Counted from the first letter of the stretch, positions 9,361-17,896 are shown. The stretch is 64,000 nucleotides of DNA from Vreelandella neptunia (GCF_034479615.1 NZ_CP140255.1:2976001-3040000); one strand, 5' to 3'. The notes: a model not told the origin generated them from the sequence alone. Program-made: numbers and translations.

Positions 9361-9413
9361 CGATGTCGTTAACGAGATAGCAACTGTCTGCCCGCAAACG
9401 AGAGAATTGACGC

Positions 9414-10313
9414 ATGAGCGAAGACCGATCGAGCAACCCCAATCAAAAATCCTGGCTCGAGAAACTCTTTGGCGCCCTTTCCGGAGACAATGACGAACCC
9501 AGCTCACGAGATGAGCTGATGACGTTTTTACGCCATACCGCAGGGAAATTAAAGCTGGATCAAGACGCCATTATGATCATCGAAGGCGCCCTTGAGATCA
9601 GCGATCAGCAGGTTCGTGAAGTGCTGATACCCCGCTCACAGGTCTCAGCTATTGCCCTGGATCAAACCAGCGACGGCTATCTACCGCTGATCCAGGAAAC
9701 CGGCCACTCTCGCTACCCGGTGATTGGCGAAAACCTGGATGACGTAAAAGGCATTCTGCTGGTAAAAGATTTACTCCCCCTGCTCTCCCAGACCCAGGCT
9801 CAGCGCGATGCGTTCAAGTTAGATGACATTTTGCGCCCGGCGATGTTTATCCCTGAATCCAAACGCCTTAACAGCCTGCTTAAAGAGTTTCGGGATACCC
9901 ACAATCATATGGCGGTGGTGGTCGATGAATACGGCGGTACCGCGGGCATCATCACCATCGAAGATATTCTTGAGCAGATCGTCGGCGACATCGAAGATGA
10001 GCACGATACCGATGAAGAAGACGATATCCGCGAAATAGAGAATGGCCGCTACGCCATTCGCGCACTGACCCCCATCGAAGACTTCAACGAACGCTTCGAC
10101 ACCGAGTTCTCTGACGATGAGTTCGATACCGTTGGCGGCCTGGTGATGCAGCAGTTTGGCCATCTACCGCGGCGCGGTGAACACACCATTCTAGGCGGCT
10201 GGCGGTTTGTGATTCTCAATGCGGACACGCGACGCATTCGTCTACTCGAAGCCTACCGCGACACCCGCCGCGATGACGAAGAGGATGATGACCAGGAGAA
10301 CAAGCCCGACTAG
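9414..10313 (+). CDS. corC: CorC/YbeX family protein with paired CBS domains
   Basis: A cytoplasmic CBS-pair protein linked to magnesium homeostasis; in E. coli YbeX also affects ribosome metabolism. Two CBS domains (about residues 65-190), with an acidic linker, are followed by a CorC_HlyC transporter-associated domain near residue 205-285 (TVGGLVMQQFGHLPRRGE). It lacks the membrane DUF21 domain of the larger CorB/CNNM relatives, so it is not a channel by itself. The tail is strongly acidic. The ATG at 9414 has GAGAGAA upstream. Its neighbours ybeY and lnt match the E. coli order. Confidence 0.93.
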   Translation: MSEDRSSNPNQKSWLEKLFGALSGDNDEPSSRDELMTFLRHTAGKLKLDQDAIMIIEGALEISDQQVREVLIPRSQVSAIALDQTSDGYLPLIQETGHSRYPVIGENLDDVKGILLVKDLLPLLSQTQAQRDAFKLDDILRPAMFIPESKRLNSLLKEFRDTHNHMAVVVDEYGGTAGIITIEDILEQIVGDIEDEHDTDEEDDIREIENGRYAIRALTPIEDFNERFDTEFSDDEFDTVGGLVMQQFGHLPRRGEHTILGGWRFVILNADTRRIRLLEAYRDTRRDDEEDDDQENKPD

Positions 10314-10376
10314 GCGCTTGTTGTCACGCTGCTCGCTAACCACTCCCTCGTATTTTACCGTAGATAGGTTATCGCT

Positions 10377-11852
10377 ATGGGTTTTCCCCCCGCGTTTTTG
10401 TTACAGCTGCTTGCCGCCCTGGTGGCGGGCGGTTTCACCACCCTAACGGCTTCCCCTTTTGAGCTTTGGTGGCTGGGCCCGGTGGCGATTGGCTTACTTT
10501 ATGTGGGCCTGCATGCATTAACTCCCACCCAAGCGGCCCTAAAAGGCTGGTTATACGGTGTTGCACTGTTCGCCAGCGGCACCTCCTGGGTGTATGTCTC
10601 TATCCACGACTACGGTTACACCGGCGTGCCGCTCGCCGTTTTCCTTACTGCGCTGTTCGTGACAATTCTGGCACTGTTTTTTGCCGGCACTTTCTGGCTC
10701 TACCGGCGCTTCACCTCCGCGCGACTCGCGTTTATCAGCTTTGCGGGCGCCTGGGTACTGGGCGAAGTACTGCGCACCTACCTGTTTACCGGCTTTCCCT
10801 GGCTGCTGCTGGGCTCTGGTTTTGTCGATTCGCCGCTGGCCGCCTGGGCGCCCGTTGGCGGCGTCTACCTGCTCTCGCTGCTAGTAGCGCTTAGCGGTGC
10901 GCTTGGCGCTGAGCTACTGCTGCGCCGTCAGTGGTGGACGCTTGTCCCACTGGCGGCCATTTGGCTAATTCCCTTGGCACTCCCCCAGCAATGGACTACG
11001 CCAGCCGATGAACCTACACGCGTGGCACTGCTACAGGGCAATCTGCCGCAGCTGTTGAAGTGGACGCCCGAAGGGCAGCGCACGGCGGCGAATACCTACA
11101 GCGAGCTCACCCGCGAAGTCGCCGATGAGGTTGACCTGATCATCTGGCCAGAAACCGCGCTGCCAATGATGGAGACCCAGGCCCGGCCGGTGCTGGAACG
11201 CGTGCAAGCGAACCTGCCCCCCGACGTCGCCCTACTCACCGGCATCGTTCAGCGCGACGAACAAGAGCGTTACTTCAATAGCGTGATTGGCGTTGGCGAC
11301 GTAGAGGGCAGCTACCAAAAAGAGCACCTGGTGCCTTTTGGTGAGTACCTGCCACTGGAGAGTTTACTCCGCGGGGCGATTGATTTTTTTGACCTGCCCA
11401 TGTCGACCTTTACCAAAGGCGAGCATGAGCAAAAACCGATGCAGGCCGCCGGGATTCATATTGGTAACGCTATTTGCTACGAGATCATCTACCCACAGCT
11501 AGTCGCCCGCCGAGCCCAAGACAGCGGTGTCATCATGACGGTGTCTAACGACACCTGGTTTGGCGCCTCGATCGGACCCCACCAGCACCTGCAGATGGCA
11601 CGCCTACGCGCGCTAGAGAATGGTCGCTATGTGGTTCGTGCTACCAGCAACGGCATTACCGCTATTATTGATCCTAATGGGCGCATTGTTGAACGCGCCC
11701 CGCAGTTCGAGACAACCACGCTCACCGGTGAGTTTTACGCCATGGAGGGGCTAACGCCTTTCACCCGCTTGGGTAGTTGGCCGACTTGGTTGCTGGCAGG
11801 TTTGATGCTCTTGCCCGGCATGGTGGCAGCAAGAGCCACACGCCAAGCGTAA
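10377..11852 (+). CDS. lnt: Apolipoprotein N-acyltransferase
   Basis: An inner-membrane enzyme that adds the third acyl chain to the N-terminal Cys of lipoproteins, needed for Lol sorting to the outer membrane. Several N-terminal membrane helices (residues about 5-200) precede a periplasmic nitrilase-like domain. Catalytic residues are Glu259 (WPETALPM), Lys315 (YQKEHLVPFGEYLP) and Cys367 (GNAICYEIIYP); a last membrane helix follows. It has 491 residues, as expected. It is the last gene of the miaB-lnt run and is followed by a terminator. Confidence 0.96.
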   Translation: MGFPPAFLLQLLAALVAGGFTTLTASPFELWWLGPVAIGLLYVGLHALTPTQAALKGWLYGVALFASGTSWVYVSIHDYGYTGVPLAVFLTALFVTILALFFAGTFWLYRRFTSARLAFISFAGAWVLGEVLRTYLFTGFPWLLLGSGFVDSPLAAWAPVGGVYLLSLLVALSGALGAELLLRRQWWTLVPLAAIWLIPLALPQQWTTPADEPTRVALLQGNLPQLLKWTPEGQRTAANTYSELTREVADEVDLIIWPETALPMMETQARPVLERVQANLPPDVALLTGIVQRDEQERYFNSVIGVGDVEGSYQKEHLVPFGEYLPLESLLRGAIDFFDLPMSTFTKGEHEQKPMQAAGIHIGNAICYEIIYPQLVARRAQDSGVIMTVSNDTWFGASIGPHQHLQMARLRALENGRYVVRATSNGITAIIDPNGRIVERAPQFETTTLTGEFYAMEGLTPFTRLGSWPTWLLAGLMLLPGMVAARATRQA

Positions 11853-11887
11853 AGTTGAAATGCCATAGATGGCAGCTAGCTAGAGCA

Positions 11888-11926
11888 ACGGCCCGAGTCC
11901 TCTGCTGGACTCGGGCCGTTTTTTTT
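11888..11926 (+). terminator. Rho-independent terminator after lnt
   Basis: ACGGCCCGAGTCC and GGACTCGGGCCGT form a perfect 13-base stem with a TCTGCT loop, followed by eight or more T. Confidence 0.92.
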
Positions 11927-11981
11927 ACTCAAGCAAGCCGCCTACCTAAGTGGTTAGATAGGCAGCTAGTCAATCCGTTAT

Positions 11982-13043
11982 TTAGGCTGCGCTGTTTTTT
12001 AGCGTGGCCATATCAATCACGAAACGATAGCGAACATCGCCTTTTTCCATGCGCTCAAAGCCTCCGTTAATGTTGTTGATATCGAGCATTTCGATATCAC
12101 AGGTAATGCCCTGATCAGCGCACAGCTTGAGCAGCTCTTCGGTCTCCGCAATGCCACCAATTAGCGAACCGGCCACCACACGACGCTTAAAGACCAGGTT
12201 AAAGGCCTCAATGGCTGGCTCAATAGGCTCCAGCAAGCCAACGATGATGTGAGTACCGTCATACTTCAGCGACGTTAGGTAGGGGTTTAGATCGTGCTGT
12301 ACGGGCACGGTGTCGAGCATGAAGTCGAAGGTTTCAGCCACCGCGTCCATTTGTGTCTGGTCGCTGGAAACCACCACGTGGTCAGCGCCGTTACGCTTCG
12401 CTTCTTCAACCTTGGCGTCGGAACGGGTGAACACCGTGACTTCAGCGCCCAGCGCTTTAGCCAGTTTAACGCCCATGTGGCCTAAGCCACCCATACCGAT
12501 CACACCGACTTTATGACCTTTGCCCACGCCGTGATGCTTGAGCGGTGAATAGGTCGTTATACCGGCGCAGAGAATCGGCGCCGCCGAAGCCAGATCAATA
12601 TCATCAGGCATCTGTAGCACAAAGTGCTCGCTCACCACGATGGAGTCGGAGTAGCCACCCTGGGTCATGGTGCCATCTTGGCGATCTTCGCTGCCGTAGG
12701 TCATTGTGAAGCCTTCCAGACAGTACTGCTCTACACCATCTTTACAGGCAGCACAGGTACGGCATGAATCGACCATACAACCGACACCCACCAGGTCACC
12801 GGCTTTAAAACGCGATACTTTATCGCCCACAGAAGTCACACGGCCGACAATCTCATGGCCGGGTACGACGGGGTACTGGCTCATGCCCCAGTCATTGCGA
12901 GCAAAGTGCAGATCGCTGTGGCAGACACCACAGTAGAGAATTTCGATGGCGACGTCATCGGGGCGCGGCTGGCGACGATCAAAAGTAAACGGTGCTAAGG
13001 GCTTATCGGCAGCGAATGCGGCGTAGGATAATGCTTGGCTCAT
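11982..13043 (-). CDS. Zinc-dependent NAD(P) alcohol dehydrogenase, YahK-like aldehyde reductase
   Basis: A medium-chain dehydrogenase/reductase of the cinnamyl-alcohol dehydrogenase/YahK group, which reduces a broad range of aldehydes with NADPH. The catalytic zinc motif GVCHSDLH (Cys41, His42), the GHEIVG motif and a structural zinc site in DSCRTCAACKDGVEQYC are all present. The Rossmann motif GMGGLGHMGVK follows in the middle. It has 353 residues. AGGAG lies before the ATG at 13043. It is divergent from an AraC-type gene, which suggests an aldehyde-responsive pair like YqhC/YqhD, although the enzyme is a different dehydrogenase type. Substrate is not determinable. Confidence 0.88.
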   Translation of the reverse strand: MSQALSYAAFAADKPLAPFTFDRRQPRPDDVAIEILYCGVCHSDLHFARNDWGMSQYPVVPGHEIVGRVTSVGDKVSRFKAGDLVGVGCMVDSCRTCAACKDGVEQYCLEGFTMTYGSEDRQDGTMTQGGYSDSIVVSEHFVLQMPDDIDLASAAPILCAGITTYSPLKHHGVGKGHKVGVIGMGGLGHMGVKLAKALGAEVTVFTRSDAKVEEAKRNGADHVVVSSDQTQMDAVAETFDFMLDTVPVQHDLNPYLTSLKYDGTHIIVGLLEPIEPAIEAFNLVFKRRVVAGSLIGGIAETEELLKLCADQGITCDIEMLDINNINGGFERMEKGDVRYRFVIDMATLKNSAA

Positions 13044-13263
13044 CGGTGAAACTCCTTATCAGCAAAAGACTGCCCTATAAATCAGCAGACGATTCCCCTC
13101 GTGCGAGGCATGCCGATAGTATTCGCCTAATCAGTGATGATAGCGATGAACGAAGCTACGTCATTTTTGCCAAATACTCCGATGACACGTAATAAAATAA
13201 CAAAAAATGACCATAAATCATTATAATTATGTAAATTCCATTAGAAACCCAAGAGAAGCCCTC

Positions 13264-14157
13264 ATGACCTCCACCGCTCAGGCTGGCAATGCGCTAGCTG
13301 CCGTTATCGCACCACTGGTTAAAAGCGACGGAATCAATAGCACATCACTGCCTGGCGTGTCGTTACTCTGTTTAAGCCGCCACCAGATTCGCACACCGCT
13401 GATCTATGAGCCGAGCCTGACCATCATCGCCCAGGGGCGTAAAATGGGTTATCTGGGTGATCGCGAAATCTATTACGACCCCGGCCACTACTTAGTGCAA
13501 ACGTTGCCACTGCCCTTTGAGTGCGAAACCTACGGCTCGCCGGAAGCCCCTTTGCTGGGTATATCGGTGCGCCTGGATCCGGCACTATTAAGCGAGATGG
13601 TGACAGCCATGGGCGATACCGGTCATAACGCTTTGGCTCCGTTGCCCATGGCCTCAGTGGCCATGACAGAGGGCATGCAGGACGCCGTATGGCGCTTAGC
13701 GCGCACGCTAAACGTAGCGGTAGAGTGCAGCGCCATGGGCAACGCCCGCATTCGTGACGTGGTGTTTGAAGCGCTAAAGGGAGAACAGGGGCCCGCTTTA
13801 CGGGCGCTAGTACTGGGGCATGGTAACTATTCACGCATTGTGCAGGTGCTGTCTAAGCTCCACACCCATTTTGCCGACGACTTTAGCGTGGAACAGTTGG
13901 CAGCACAGGCCAATATGAGCCCTTCGACGTTTCACCAGCACTTTAAGCAAATTACCCGCTCATCACCGGCTCAGTACTTAAAGCGGCTGCGCCTAATCAA
14001 AGCGCAACAGTTGCTGCTGCAGGATAATCACAACGTTAATCAGGCCGCTGCGGCGGTGGGTTACCGCAGCGTGCCTCAGTTTAGCCGCGACTATAAGCGC
14101 TACTTTGGTGAGCCCCCGTTGCAGCATCGCCGCCAAGAGCAGGCGCTACGCGCTTAA
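13264..14157 (+). CDS. AraC-family regulator with AraC_N domain (YqhC-like)
   Basis: A transcription factor of 297 residues. The N-terminal half matches the AraC_N effector domain (TIIAQGRKMGYLGDREIYYDPGHYL region). The C-terminal half has two helix-turn-helix motifs (FSVEQLAAQANMSPSTFHQHF and VNQAAAAVGYRSVPQFSRDY). The frame is open from an ATG at 13207, but AGAGAAG sits just before the ATG at 13264, so that start is preferred. In E. coli this family (YqhC) senses aldehydes and activates aldehyde reductase genes; here it is divergent from one, so that role is inferred. Confidence 0.88.
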   Translation: MTSTAQAGNALAAVIAPLVKSDGINSTSLPGVSLLCLSRHQIRTPLIYEPSLTIIAQGRKMGYLGDREIYYDPGHYLVQTLPLPFECETYGSPEAPLLGISVRLDPALLSEMVTAMGDTGHNALAPLPMASVAMTEGMQDAVWRLARTLNVAVECSAMGNARIRDVVFEALKGEQGPALRALVLGHGNYSRIVQVLSKLHTHFADDFSVEQLAAQANMSPSTFHQHFKQITRSSPAQYLKRLRLIKAQQLLLQDNHNVNQAAAAVGYRSVPQFSRDYKRYFGEPPLQHRRQEQALRA

Positions 14158-14178
14158 AACGAGATTTAATGCAGGGCT

Positions 14179-14232
14179 TATTTGGCAAAGTCTATTTTGC
14201 AAAATTTATTTGGCAAAGGCTATTTCGCAAAG
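14179..14232. repeat. Four-copy 14-base tandem repeat over the VOC gene end
   Basis: The 12-base motif TATTTNGCAAAR starts at 14179, 14193, 14207 and 14221, exactly every 14 bases. The last copy encodes the final residues and stop of the VOC gene (minus strand FAK-stop); the other three lie beyond the stop, toward the AraC gene. Confidence 0.85.
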
Positions 14233-14645
14233 ATCTGGCTCATATCTTTAAACGCCTTGAACTCCAGGGCGTTTCCGCAGGGGTCGAGCAGAAACATGGT
14301 GGCCTGCTCACCTACTTCGCCTTTAAAGCGAACGTAGGGCTCGATCACGAACTGCGTATCGCGCGCTTTCAAGCGCTCGGCCAGGGCTTCCCACTCGTCC
14401 CACGCTAATATTACGCCAAAGTGCGGCACCGGGACGTTGTGGCCATCTACCGGATTAGTGTGCGCGCTCTCTTGCCCCGGCGTTTTGGGCTGCTCATGAA
14501 TGACCAGTTGGTGGCCAAAGAAATTAAAGTCGACCCACTGCTCGCTGGAACGCCCCTCTTCCAGGCCAAACACATCGTTATAAAACGCCCGCGCCAGCGC
14601 CACATCGTAAACGGGAATCGCCAGATGGAAGGGTGAAAGGCTCAT
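14220..14645 (-). CDS. VOC-fold (glyoxalase/dioxygenase superfamily) protein
   Basis: A small protein of about 141 residues with two beta-alpha-beta-beta-beta modules: FHLAIPVYDVALARAFYNDV opens the first and PHFGVILAWDEWEALAERL the second, with LLDPCGNALEFKAF at the end. Likely metal ligands are His in the first strand and Glu in LEFKAF. Function in the superfamily ranges from glyoxalase to dioxygenase and antibiotic binding, so the substrate is unknown. The frame opens at 14660, but GGAG is seven bases before the ATG at 14645. It is divergent from a LysR gene that probably controls it. Its C-terminus lies in the 14-base repeat. Confidence 0.85.
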   Translation of the reverse strand: MSLSPFHLAIPVYDVALARAFYNDVFGLEEGRSSEQWVDFNFFGHQLVIHEQPKTPGQESAHTNPVDGHNVPVPHFGVILAWDEWEALAERLKARDTQFVIEPYVRFKGEVGEQATMFLLDPCGNALEFKAFKDMSQIFAK

Positions 14646-14779
14646 GGTCATTCTCCACATTATTGGGTTTTATGAGGATTAGCGGGCACTTTATGTAGCA
14701 CCGCTGTATTCATCCTAGAGCCGCTCATGGGAAAATAAAATCAATAACTATTTAGCTGATTCACAAAAAGGATTGATCA

Positions 14780-15661
14780 ATGATCCGCGAGCTAAAAACG
14801 TTGATTGCGGTCGCACAGGAAGGCACCTTTGCCGCAGCGGGCAACAAAATCGGCCTGACTCAAGCGGCGGTCAGCGCACAAATGAAACGTCTTGAGCAAG
14901 AGCTGGGTATCGCCCTGTTTGAACGTAAAGGGCGTGCCGCCATTTTGACCCAGCGCGGGCAGGAAACGTTAAAGCAAGCTCATACCCTGCTAACCCTCTA
15001 CAGCACGCTGGGGGCTGCTACAGCGGGCCCAGCCACTCAAAGGGTCAATATTGGGGCCATAGCGTCCATACAGCGCACGCTACTGCCCGATGCGCTGGCG
15101 CATTTTCATCACGCCTATAGCGAGTGCCGCACCCGAGTGGTGCCGGGTCTCTCCATGGAGCTGGTGAATCAAGTCGACGCTGGCGAGCTGGATATGGCGG
15201 TGATTATTCGCCCGCCCTTTTCACTGCACAGCGATTTACGCTGGACGCCCCTTGCCCATGAGCCATTTCGTTTGATCGTGCCGCGCCATATTGAGGGCGA
15301 TCAGTGGCGGGAGCTGATCGTCCGCCAGCCGTTTGTGCGTTACGACCGTGCTTCCTTTGGTGGACGGCAGGTCGAACGCTTTCTACGCGCAAACCACTGC
15401 AATGTGCGTGAAGTATGCGAAGTCGATGAACTGGAGGCCATCGTTAAACTGGTCGCCAAAGGGGTAGGCGTTGCGCTAGTGCCCCAGGCGATTGCGCAGC
15501 AACGCTGGCCAGCGGAAGTGCGTGCGATTGATTTAGGCGAGCGCACCTTTCACCGCGACATCGGGCTGATTCACCCCACTAGCGGCCATTTGAGCGAACC
15601 CGCACGGGCGATGGCCCAATTGATTGGCGAAATCGCCCAGCAGACTGATAATAGTGCCTGA
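14780..15661 (+). CDS. LysR-type transcriptional regulator
   Basis: A 293-residue LTTR. The N-terminal winged helix (residues 1-60; FAAAGNKIGLTQAAVSAQMKR) is followed by a type 2 periplasmic-binding-like effector domain (about 88-285). AAGGA precedes the ATG at 14780. It is divergent from the VOC gene across 134 bases, the usual layout for a LysR protein and its target. A DUF3820 gene follows 49 bases downstream in the same direction. The inducer is unknown. Confidence 0.92.
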   Translation: MIRELKTLIAVAQEGTFAAAGNKIGLTQAAVSAQMKRLEQELGIALFERKGRAAILTQRGQETLKQAHTLLTLYSTLGAATAGPATQRVNIGAIASIQRTLLPDALAHFHHAYSECRTRVVPGLSMELVNQVDAGELDMAVIIRPPFSLHSDLRWTPLAHEPFRLIVPRHIEGDQWRELIVRQPFVRYDRASFGGRQVERFLRANHCNVREVCEVDELEAIVKLVAKGVGVALVPQAIAQQRWPAEVRAIDLGERTFHRDIGLIHPTSGHLSEPARAMAQLIGEIAQQTDNSA

Positions 15662-15710
15662 GGTGTTTCATTGAATAACTTTGCTTGCAGCCTTAGAAAG
15701 GAGTAAATGC

Positions 15711-15944
15711 ATGAAGCCAGAGGATCTGGAAAAGCTAGTGACGCGTACCATGCCCTTTGGCAAGTATGAGGGCCGTCTTATTGCTGACCTTCCCGGCCCC
15801 TATTTAAACTGGTTCGCTCGGGAGGGGTTTCCCTCAGGGGAAATTGGCCAACTGCTGCATTTGATGCACGAAATTGATCATAATGGGCTTGGCCCGCTGC
15901 TTGACCCACTGCGAAAAACGCCTAGCCAGCGTGGCGAAACTTAA
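15711..15944 (+). CDS. DUF3820 family small protein
   Basis: A 77-residue cytosolic protein of the DUF3820 family, which includes a Pseudomonas protein described as a putative quorum-sensing-regulated virulence factor. The conserved core is MPFGKYEGRLIADLPGPYL followed by NWFAREGFP. The ATG at 15711 has AAAGGAG upstream and is preferred over earlier in-frame starts. Biochemical role is unknown; the family has been suggested to bind nucleic acid. Its TAA stop overlaps the stop of the convergent gene. Confidence 0.85.
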   Translation: MKPEDLEKLVTRTMPFGKYEGRLIADLPGPYLNWFAREGFPSGEIGQLLHLMHEIDHNGLGPLLDPLRKTPSQRGET

Positions 15945-16300
15945 GGCTGAGCGTTTTTATCTGCGTTCTCACGCTCGTCAAGGGCACCCTGAAACTCAGC
16001 GCGGTAAGCGGCCTCGTGCTGTGCGGTATCCGCAGGAAAGCGGCCTAAGGCGACTGCTAGTTCAAAAAAGCCAGCCGCAGGTAAACCGTCACCTCGCCGG
16101 CTGACCACCAGCGCCGCGATGAAAGGCTTCTGCTGTGCGGCGTCTTCGCGCATTAACTGCTCTAACGCCTGGGTGACTTGAGCAATAGTCCGCGGCGGTG
16201 TGAGCGCTAGCGCGCTAGCCACCTGCTGATATGTCATTGGCAGAACGGCACGCGGTGTGCTGAGCAGTAGCTGGCGAAGAGCGGCTACGTTATCGGTCAT
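15941..16300 (-). CDS. Uncharacterised protein with predicted helix-turn-helix-like N-terminus
   Basis: A 119-residue protein I do not recognise by name. The N-terminal half (about 15-55) contains YQQVASALALTPPRTIAQV then ALEQLMREDAA, which looks like a short winged-helix or DNA-methyltransferase-like helical module. The second half has AALVVSRRGDGLPAAGFFE. The frame opens at 16333, but AGGA lies about seven bases before the ATG at 16300. Its TAA overlaps the stop of DUF3820 tail to tail. No cysteine cluster, signal peptide or membrane segment is seen. Confidence 0.75.
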   Translation of the reverse strand: MTDNVAALRQLLLSTPRAVLPMTYQQVASALALTPPRTIAQVTQALEQLMREDAAQQKPFIAALVVSRRGDGLPAAGFFELAVALGRFPADTAQHEAAYRAEFQGALDERENADKNAQP

Positions 16301-16353
16301 ATATATCCTATCGTCAGAGTTTAAGACATTCACACTGCCAATTGACCCAGTGT

Positions 16354-16384
16354 TTGTGCTAAGAAGTAGTTGTGCTAAGAATAG
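16354..16384. repeat. 16-base-period tandem duplication before the DUF1499 gene
   Basis: TTGTGCTAAGAAGTAG (16354-16369) is followed directly by TTGTGCTAAGAATAG (16370-16384). Confidence 0.75.
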
Positions 16385-16411
16385 CGAACTTTGCTGTGAT
16401 AAGGAGAGAAC

Positions 16412-17179
16412 ATGGTAACGCGACTAACAACGGCGCGTCCTCGTGGCGGCCGTTGGCCAGGCGTACTGGCTGGCTTAGCCATTCTACTGATAGCGGCGGC
16501 GACACTTATGATGGCGGGCGCAGGGCCTGCTTATCGTGGCGAACTTATCAGCCTAGGCGAGGCGTTTAATTTACTTCGTAACGGCGTCTATGCCGCCGGC
16601 GCAGCAGTCGCGGTCAGTATTGTCACGCTGCTGTTTAGCATGCTGGCTCGTCGATCTAGGCCTGCATTAATAGCCACGCTGGTTATCGTCGCCGCTGCTG
16701 CGCTGCTTTATATGCCCTGGCAGCATTGGCAACGTGCTCAACAAGTGCCCGCGATTCACGATATCACTACCGATACTCAGAACCCACCGGCCTTTGAAGC
16801 GTTAGCTGACGCACGAGAAGCGGCGCCTAACGCGGTTGACTACCCGGGCGGTGCCACCGCACAGCAGCAGCAAGCAGCCTACCCTGACATCAAGCCGCTG
16901 GTCTTGGACGAAGCCCCACAAACGGTACTCGCTGCCGCACAAGCAGAGGCCGAAGAGGCTGGCTGGCGTATCGCCCGAATTACCGACAATCACATAGAAG
17001 CCACCGCGACCACGCGCTGGTTTGGCTTTGAGGATGATGTGGTGATTCGCTTAACTGAGATTGAGAACGGGGTGCAGGTGGATATGCGCTCGGCGTCACG
17101 TCTGGGTGCCAGCGACGTGGGCACCAATGCGGCGCGTATCAAGCAGTTTTTAACTGCTTTAGAAGCGCGACTTGAGTGA
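16412..17179 (+). CDS. DUF1499 domain membrane protein
   Basis: A 255-residue inner-membrane protein with three predicted transmembrane helices (about 17-35, 57-77, 85-101), then a soluble C-terminal DUF1499 domain containing AQAEAEEAGWRIARI, EATATTRWFGFEDDVVIRL and VDMRSASRLGASDVGTNAARI. The family is widespread in proteobacteria and without known function. A short Gln/Ala-rich linker (AQQQQAAYP) lies before the domain. The ATG follows AAGGAGAG. It is monocistronic, with a REP-like cluster downstream. Confidence 0.86.
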   Translation: MVTRLTTARPRGGRWPGVLAGLAILLIAAATLMMAGAGPAYRGELISLGEAFNLLRNGVYAAGAAVAVSIVTLLFSMLARRSRPALIATLVIVAAAALLYMPWQHWQRAQQVPAIHDITTDTQNPPAFEALADAREAAPNAVDYPGGATAQQQQAAYPDIKPLVLDEAPQTVLAAAQAEAEEAGWRIARITDNHIEATATTRWFGFEDDVVIRLTEIENGVQVDMRSASRLGASDVGTNAARIKQFLTALEARLE

Positions 17180-17267
17180 CCGTGTTGGTAACCTCTTTGT
17201 AACTATTCAGTAGGTTTCAGGCTGTACTCGCCAACCTGCTGTTTCATCAGGCATAGATAGCTGCCCC

Positions 17268-17295
17268 GTGGGAGGCAGCTTTAGCTCGCGACCCT
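17268..17295 (+). repeat. REP-like element, copy 1
   Basis: A 28-base unit beginning GTGGGAGGCAGCTTTAGC and ending TCGCGACCCT, identical to the copy at 17401-17428. The internal AGCT(T)TAGCT hairpin and the GTGGGAG head are typical of REP sequences in pseudomonads and relatives. Confidence 0.75.
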
Positions 17296-17320
17296 CCAAG
17301 CTTCCAGCCGAAAGACACTA

Positions 17321-17340
17321 AGGGGTGCCTTCGGCACCCT
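17321..17340. repeat. Hairpin inside the REP cluster
   Basis: AGGGGTGCC and GGCACCCT form a stem with a short TTC loop between REP copies 1 and 2. It may act as a transcription stop after the DUF1499 gene, though there is no T run. Confidence 0.5.
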
Positions 17341-17342
17341 TC

Positions 17343-17366
17343 GCGCGATAAATCGCCCTCCCACAA
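17343..17366 (-). repeat. REP-like element, inverted degenerate copy
   Basis: GCGCGATAAATCGCCCTCCCACAA is the reverse complement of the REP head with a changed middle. Together with the direct copies on each side it forms a BIME-like cluster. (Given here as one 24-base unit with a GCGCGAT head and a CTCCCACAA tail.). Confidence 0.6.
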
Positions 17367-17400
17367 ATAGCTTCTGGCTTAGTGCTGGCTATAGGGTGTT

Positions 17401-17428
17401 GTGGGAGGCAGCTTTAGCTCGCGACCCT
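17401..17428 (+). repeat. REP-like element, copy 2
   Basis: Exact 28-base repeat of the unit at 17268-17295, 133 bases downstream of it. Confidence 0.78.
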
Positions 17429-17466
17429 TTAGGCTGCCAGCATGAGCTGAACAGTTACACCTCTTT

Positions 17467-17829
17467 TTAATGCAACGGGTCACGTCTGTTGCCGCTTTCG
17501 CGGGCTAAAATTTGCTCAGCGTCCAGGGTAGCGATAGGCACTTGGTGCTGGGCGGGAATATCCCCGGTCAATTGCAGCGCTTGATAACGCAGGGCGCAAA
17601 CGCGCAAAAACGAAGTGAAGTTACCCAAATCGTGCCCGGCATCGATGGATTCATGATAAAGCCGGGTAATCATTTGGGCCGTGTTCATCCGGTCGCGCTG
17701 GGCGATCTCTTCGAGAATATGCCAGAAGTAATTTTCCATTCGCACACTGGTGACCATGCCATCAATACGCAGCGAATGTGTCGCGCTGCGCCACAGCTCC
17801 GGGTCGGCTTGAATAAAGAGTTTACACAT
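17467..17829 (-). CDS. Ribbon-helix-helix domain protein
   Basis: A small protein of about 120 residues of the ribbon-helix-helix type (RHH_4-like). SLRIDGMVTSVRMENYFWHIL would form the strand and first helix, and AQRDRMNTAQMITRLYHE the second. A DNA-binding role is inferred from the fold. The frame opens at 17862, but AGAGACAG just before the ATG at 17829 favours that start. No toxin partner is adjacent, so a toxin-antitoxin role is not supported. It is isolated between the REP cluster and a DJ-1-like gene. Confidence 0.75.
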   Translation of the reverse strand: MCKLFIQADPELWRSATHSLRIDGMVTSVRMENYFWHILEEIAQRDRMNTAQMITRLYHESIDAGHDLGNFTSFLRVCALRYQALQLTGDIPAQHQVPIATLDAEQILARESGNRRDPLH

Positions 17830-17863
17830 GAGCACTGTCTCTCGAAGTTTTCGAATCCACACA

Positions 17864-17896
17864 AATTATTAGCATAGCGGCAATTATTGGCACAGC
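17864..17896. repeat. 18-base-period duplication upstream of the RHH gene
   Basis: AATTATTAGCATAGC (17864-17878) recurs as AATTATTGGCACAGC (17882-17896), 13 of 15 bases alike. Confidence 0.6.

Noticed and set aside
11982..13043. Operon of the alcohol dehydrogenase with lnt
   Set aside because: They are on opposite strands and separated by a strong terminator.
17467..17829. Toxin-antitoxin module based on the ribbon-helix-helix protein
   Set aside because: No small toxin gene is adjacent on either side.
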